Assembly (NCBI GenBank): GCA_000402295.1 | Contig: AQRW01000102.1 | Span: forward strand, 1-7,153 | Reading direction: 5' to 3' | From: Candidatus Aerophobus profundus SCGC AAA252-L23 | GTDB taxonomy: Bacteria > Aerophobota > Aerophobia > Aerophobales > Aerophobaceae | DNA: 7,153 nt | Shown: positions 6,458-7,153 of the stretch, piece by piece | How positions within the stretch are numbered: position 1 is the first letter of the stretch | How the letters are laid out: every line of letters starts with the position of its first letter | Made by a program: the position numbers and the translations under genes | The notes under the pieces: generated by a model | What the model saw: the letters and a program-made list of their open reading frames with translations, nothing else | Database searches by the model: none | What the model was told of the DNA's origin: nothing

Positions 6458-7008
6458 TTTTCAGATCTTAATTTCTGTAAATGGTCTAACTCTTTTAGTC
6501 TCTCCATAAAAGTTTTAGCTTCTCCCGGCGTGACTCTCATCAATCCGTCATAAATTGAGGGACTCAATCTCATCAAGTAGGGAGCTAAAGCTGACCCTTT
6601 CGTCCACTTAGAGATTTTTCCCGATAAGGGGGAAACACTGACCACTAAGAGAATCACACTACAAATAAGGGCCCCTTCAAGTAATCCAACTAAAGCTCCT
6701 CCTCCACCATCTAATAAACGACCCATCACCCGCCGGACCATACTGTGCAAAACTGCTCCCAGTAAAACACCCAACAGAGCAATTCCCACAAAAATTAACG
6801 CAAAAGCAATTAAACTGGCCAACTTAAGGGAAAAAACCGGTAGTTCCTGATTAATCGCCTCACCAACAACTGCATAGCGGTTTATACTCACTACCACTCC
6901 CACAAAAATTCCGGCTAAAGCAAAAACTTCCCGAAATAGTCCTTTGCTAATCCCCCGCAAAATAAATATGGCCAGGATAACTAACAAAACTAGATCAATC
7001 CAGTTCAT
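6448..7008 (-). CDS. cvpA: CvpA family inner membrane protein
   Basis: A 186-residue integral membrane protein with four predicted hydrophobic segments at about residues 4-20, 25-42, 61-88 and 103-125, then a soluble charged tail (about 130-186). It starts NWIDLVLL, followed by RGISKGLFREVF between the first two helices. Before helix 4 it has RRVMGRLLDGGGGALVG. All three match the usual CvpA layout (N-x-x-D start, G-x-x-x-G turn, 'D-r-l-l-G-a-l-l-G' motif). CvpA was named for its need in colicin V production; in general it is an envelope protein of poorly defined function, linked to envelope stress and bile tolerance in enterobacteria. The ATG overlaps the zapA stop by 4 nt and no good Shine-Dalgarno precedes it, so translational coupling is likely. 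The GGGG run at 101-104 is glycine-richer than usual. Family identity is fairly secure; function is not. Confidence 0.88.
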   Translation of the reverse strand: MNWIDLVLLVILAIFILRGISKGLFREVFALAGIFVGVVVSINRYAVVGEAINQELPVFSLKLASLIAFALIFVGIALLGVLLGAVLHSMVRRVMGRLLDGGGGALVGLLEGALICSVILLVVSVSPLSGKISKWTKGSALAPYLMRLSPSIYDGLMRVTPGEAKTFMERLKELDHLQKLRSENKA

Positions 7009-7153
7009 TTACTTAGTTTTTCCATTTTTTCAATCAATAGCCGGATTTTGTTCCGCGCTTTCTTGTTCCTATCCTTAAGTCTATATAATTCATCGGCTAT
7101 GTTTAAGCAGGCCAATATACTCATTTCTTCATTTTCTCTCTGGGGAAGAGCTA
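7005..7153 (-). CDS. zapA: ZapA-like cell division protein, C-terminal part (partial, runs off right edge)
   Basis: Only the last 48 codons are in the window; they read in frame to a TGA at 7007-7005. The peptide contains SILACLNIADELYRLK, which matches the conserved helix of ZapA proteins (typically 'VLAALNIADEL'). A charged Lys/Arg/Glu-rich helix ending in EKMEKLSK follows, as expected for the ZapA coiled-coil tail. ZapA binds FtsZ in the cytoplasm and bundles its protofilaments at the division site; that role is known for the family and only inferred here. The N-terminal globular domain lies beyond the window. The stop overlaps the cvpA start as ATGA, so the two genes are probably translated together. 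The family call rests on one motif and its position before cvpA, a common bacterial arrangement. Confidence 0.8.
   Translation of the reverse strand, partial: ALPQRENEEMSILACLNIADELYRLKDRNKKARNKIRLLIEKMEKLSK

Noticed and set aside
1..7153. Mobile element, CRISPR, tRNA/rRNA or phage signals
   Set aside because: No terminal repeats, regularly spaced direct repeats, cloverleaf-like segments, transposase or integrase motifs were seen. The segment is gene-dense core chromosome.

Overview
This is a compact bacterial chromosome segment in which all eight recognisable genes lie on the minus strand, so transcription runs from the right end (7153) to the left end (1). No mobile element, RNA gene, CRISPR array or strong promoter or terminator is visible. 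In transcription order the genes are: 3' end of zapA (cut by the right edge), cvpA, a dGTPase-like HD phosphohydrolase (dgt), dnaG primase, rpoD housekeeping sigma factor, an oversized zinc-dependent alcohol/polyol dehydrogenase (MDR family), an unrecognised 180-residue protein, and the 5' end of an MltA-type lytic murein transglycosylase (cut by the left edge).

Packing is very tight. zapA/cvpA overlap by 4 nt, dgt/dnaG abut with no gap, dnaG/rpoD overlap by 17 nt and the dehydrogenase/hypothetical pair overlaps by 11 nt. Only three gaps exist (21, 52 and 33 nt). Each holds or borders a short inverted repeat whose loop contains the stop codon of the upstream gene. There is no stretch over 300 bases without a gene.

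The right part (7153 to about 2337) is a 'macromolecular synthesis' type block: cell-division accessory protein, membrane protein, dNTP hydrolase, primase and sigma factor. It links division, nucleotide pools, replication priming and transcription initiation. The left part (2284 to 1) looks like an added metabolic and envelope block: a dehydrogenase translationally coupled to an unknown protein, followed by a peptidoglycan-cleaving enzyme with a signal peptide.

Organism: certainly a bacterium (dnaG, rpoD, zapA). The MltA-like enzyme suggests a cell with a periplasm (diderm). The DNA is moderately AT-rich, the coding strand is purine-rich, and AGA/AGG arginine codons and Lys/Glu are common. 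These traits, and the proteins' distance from textbook proteobacterial or Bacillus versions, fit an uncultivated or deep-branching phylum (for example the Omnitrophota, Aerophobota or Atribacterota neighbourhood). That placement is a guess which the sequence alone cannot settle.

The least explained part is the dehydrogenase plus unknown-protein pair. No novel multi-gene system can be demonstrated from this window.
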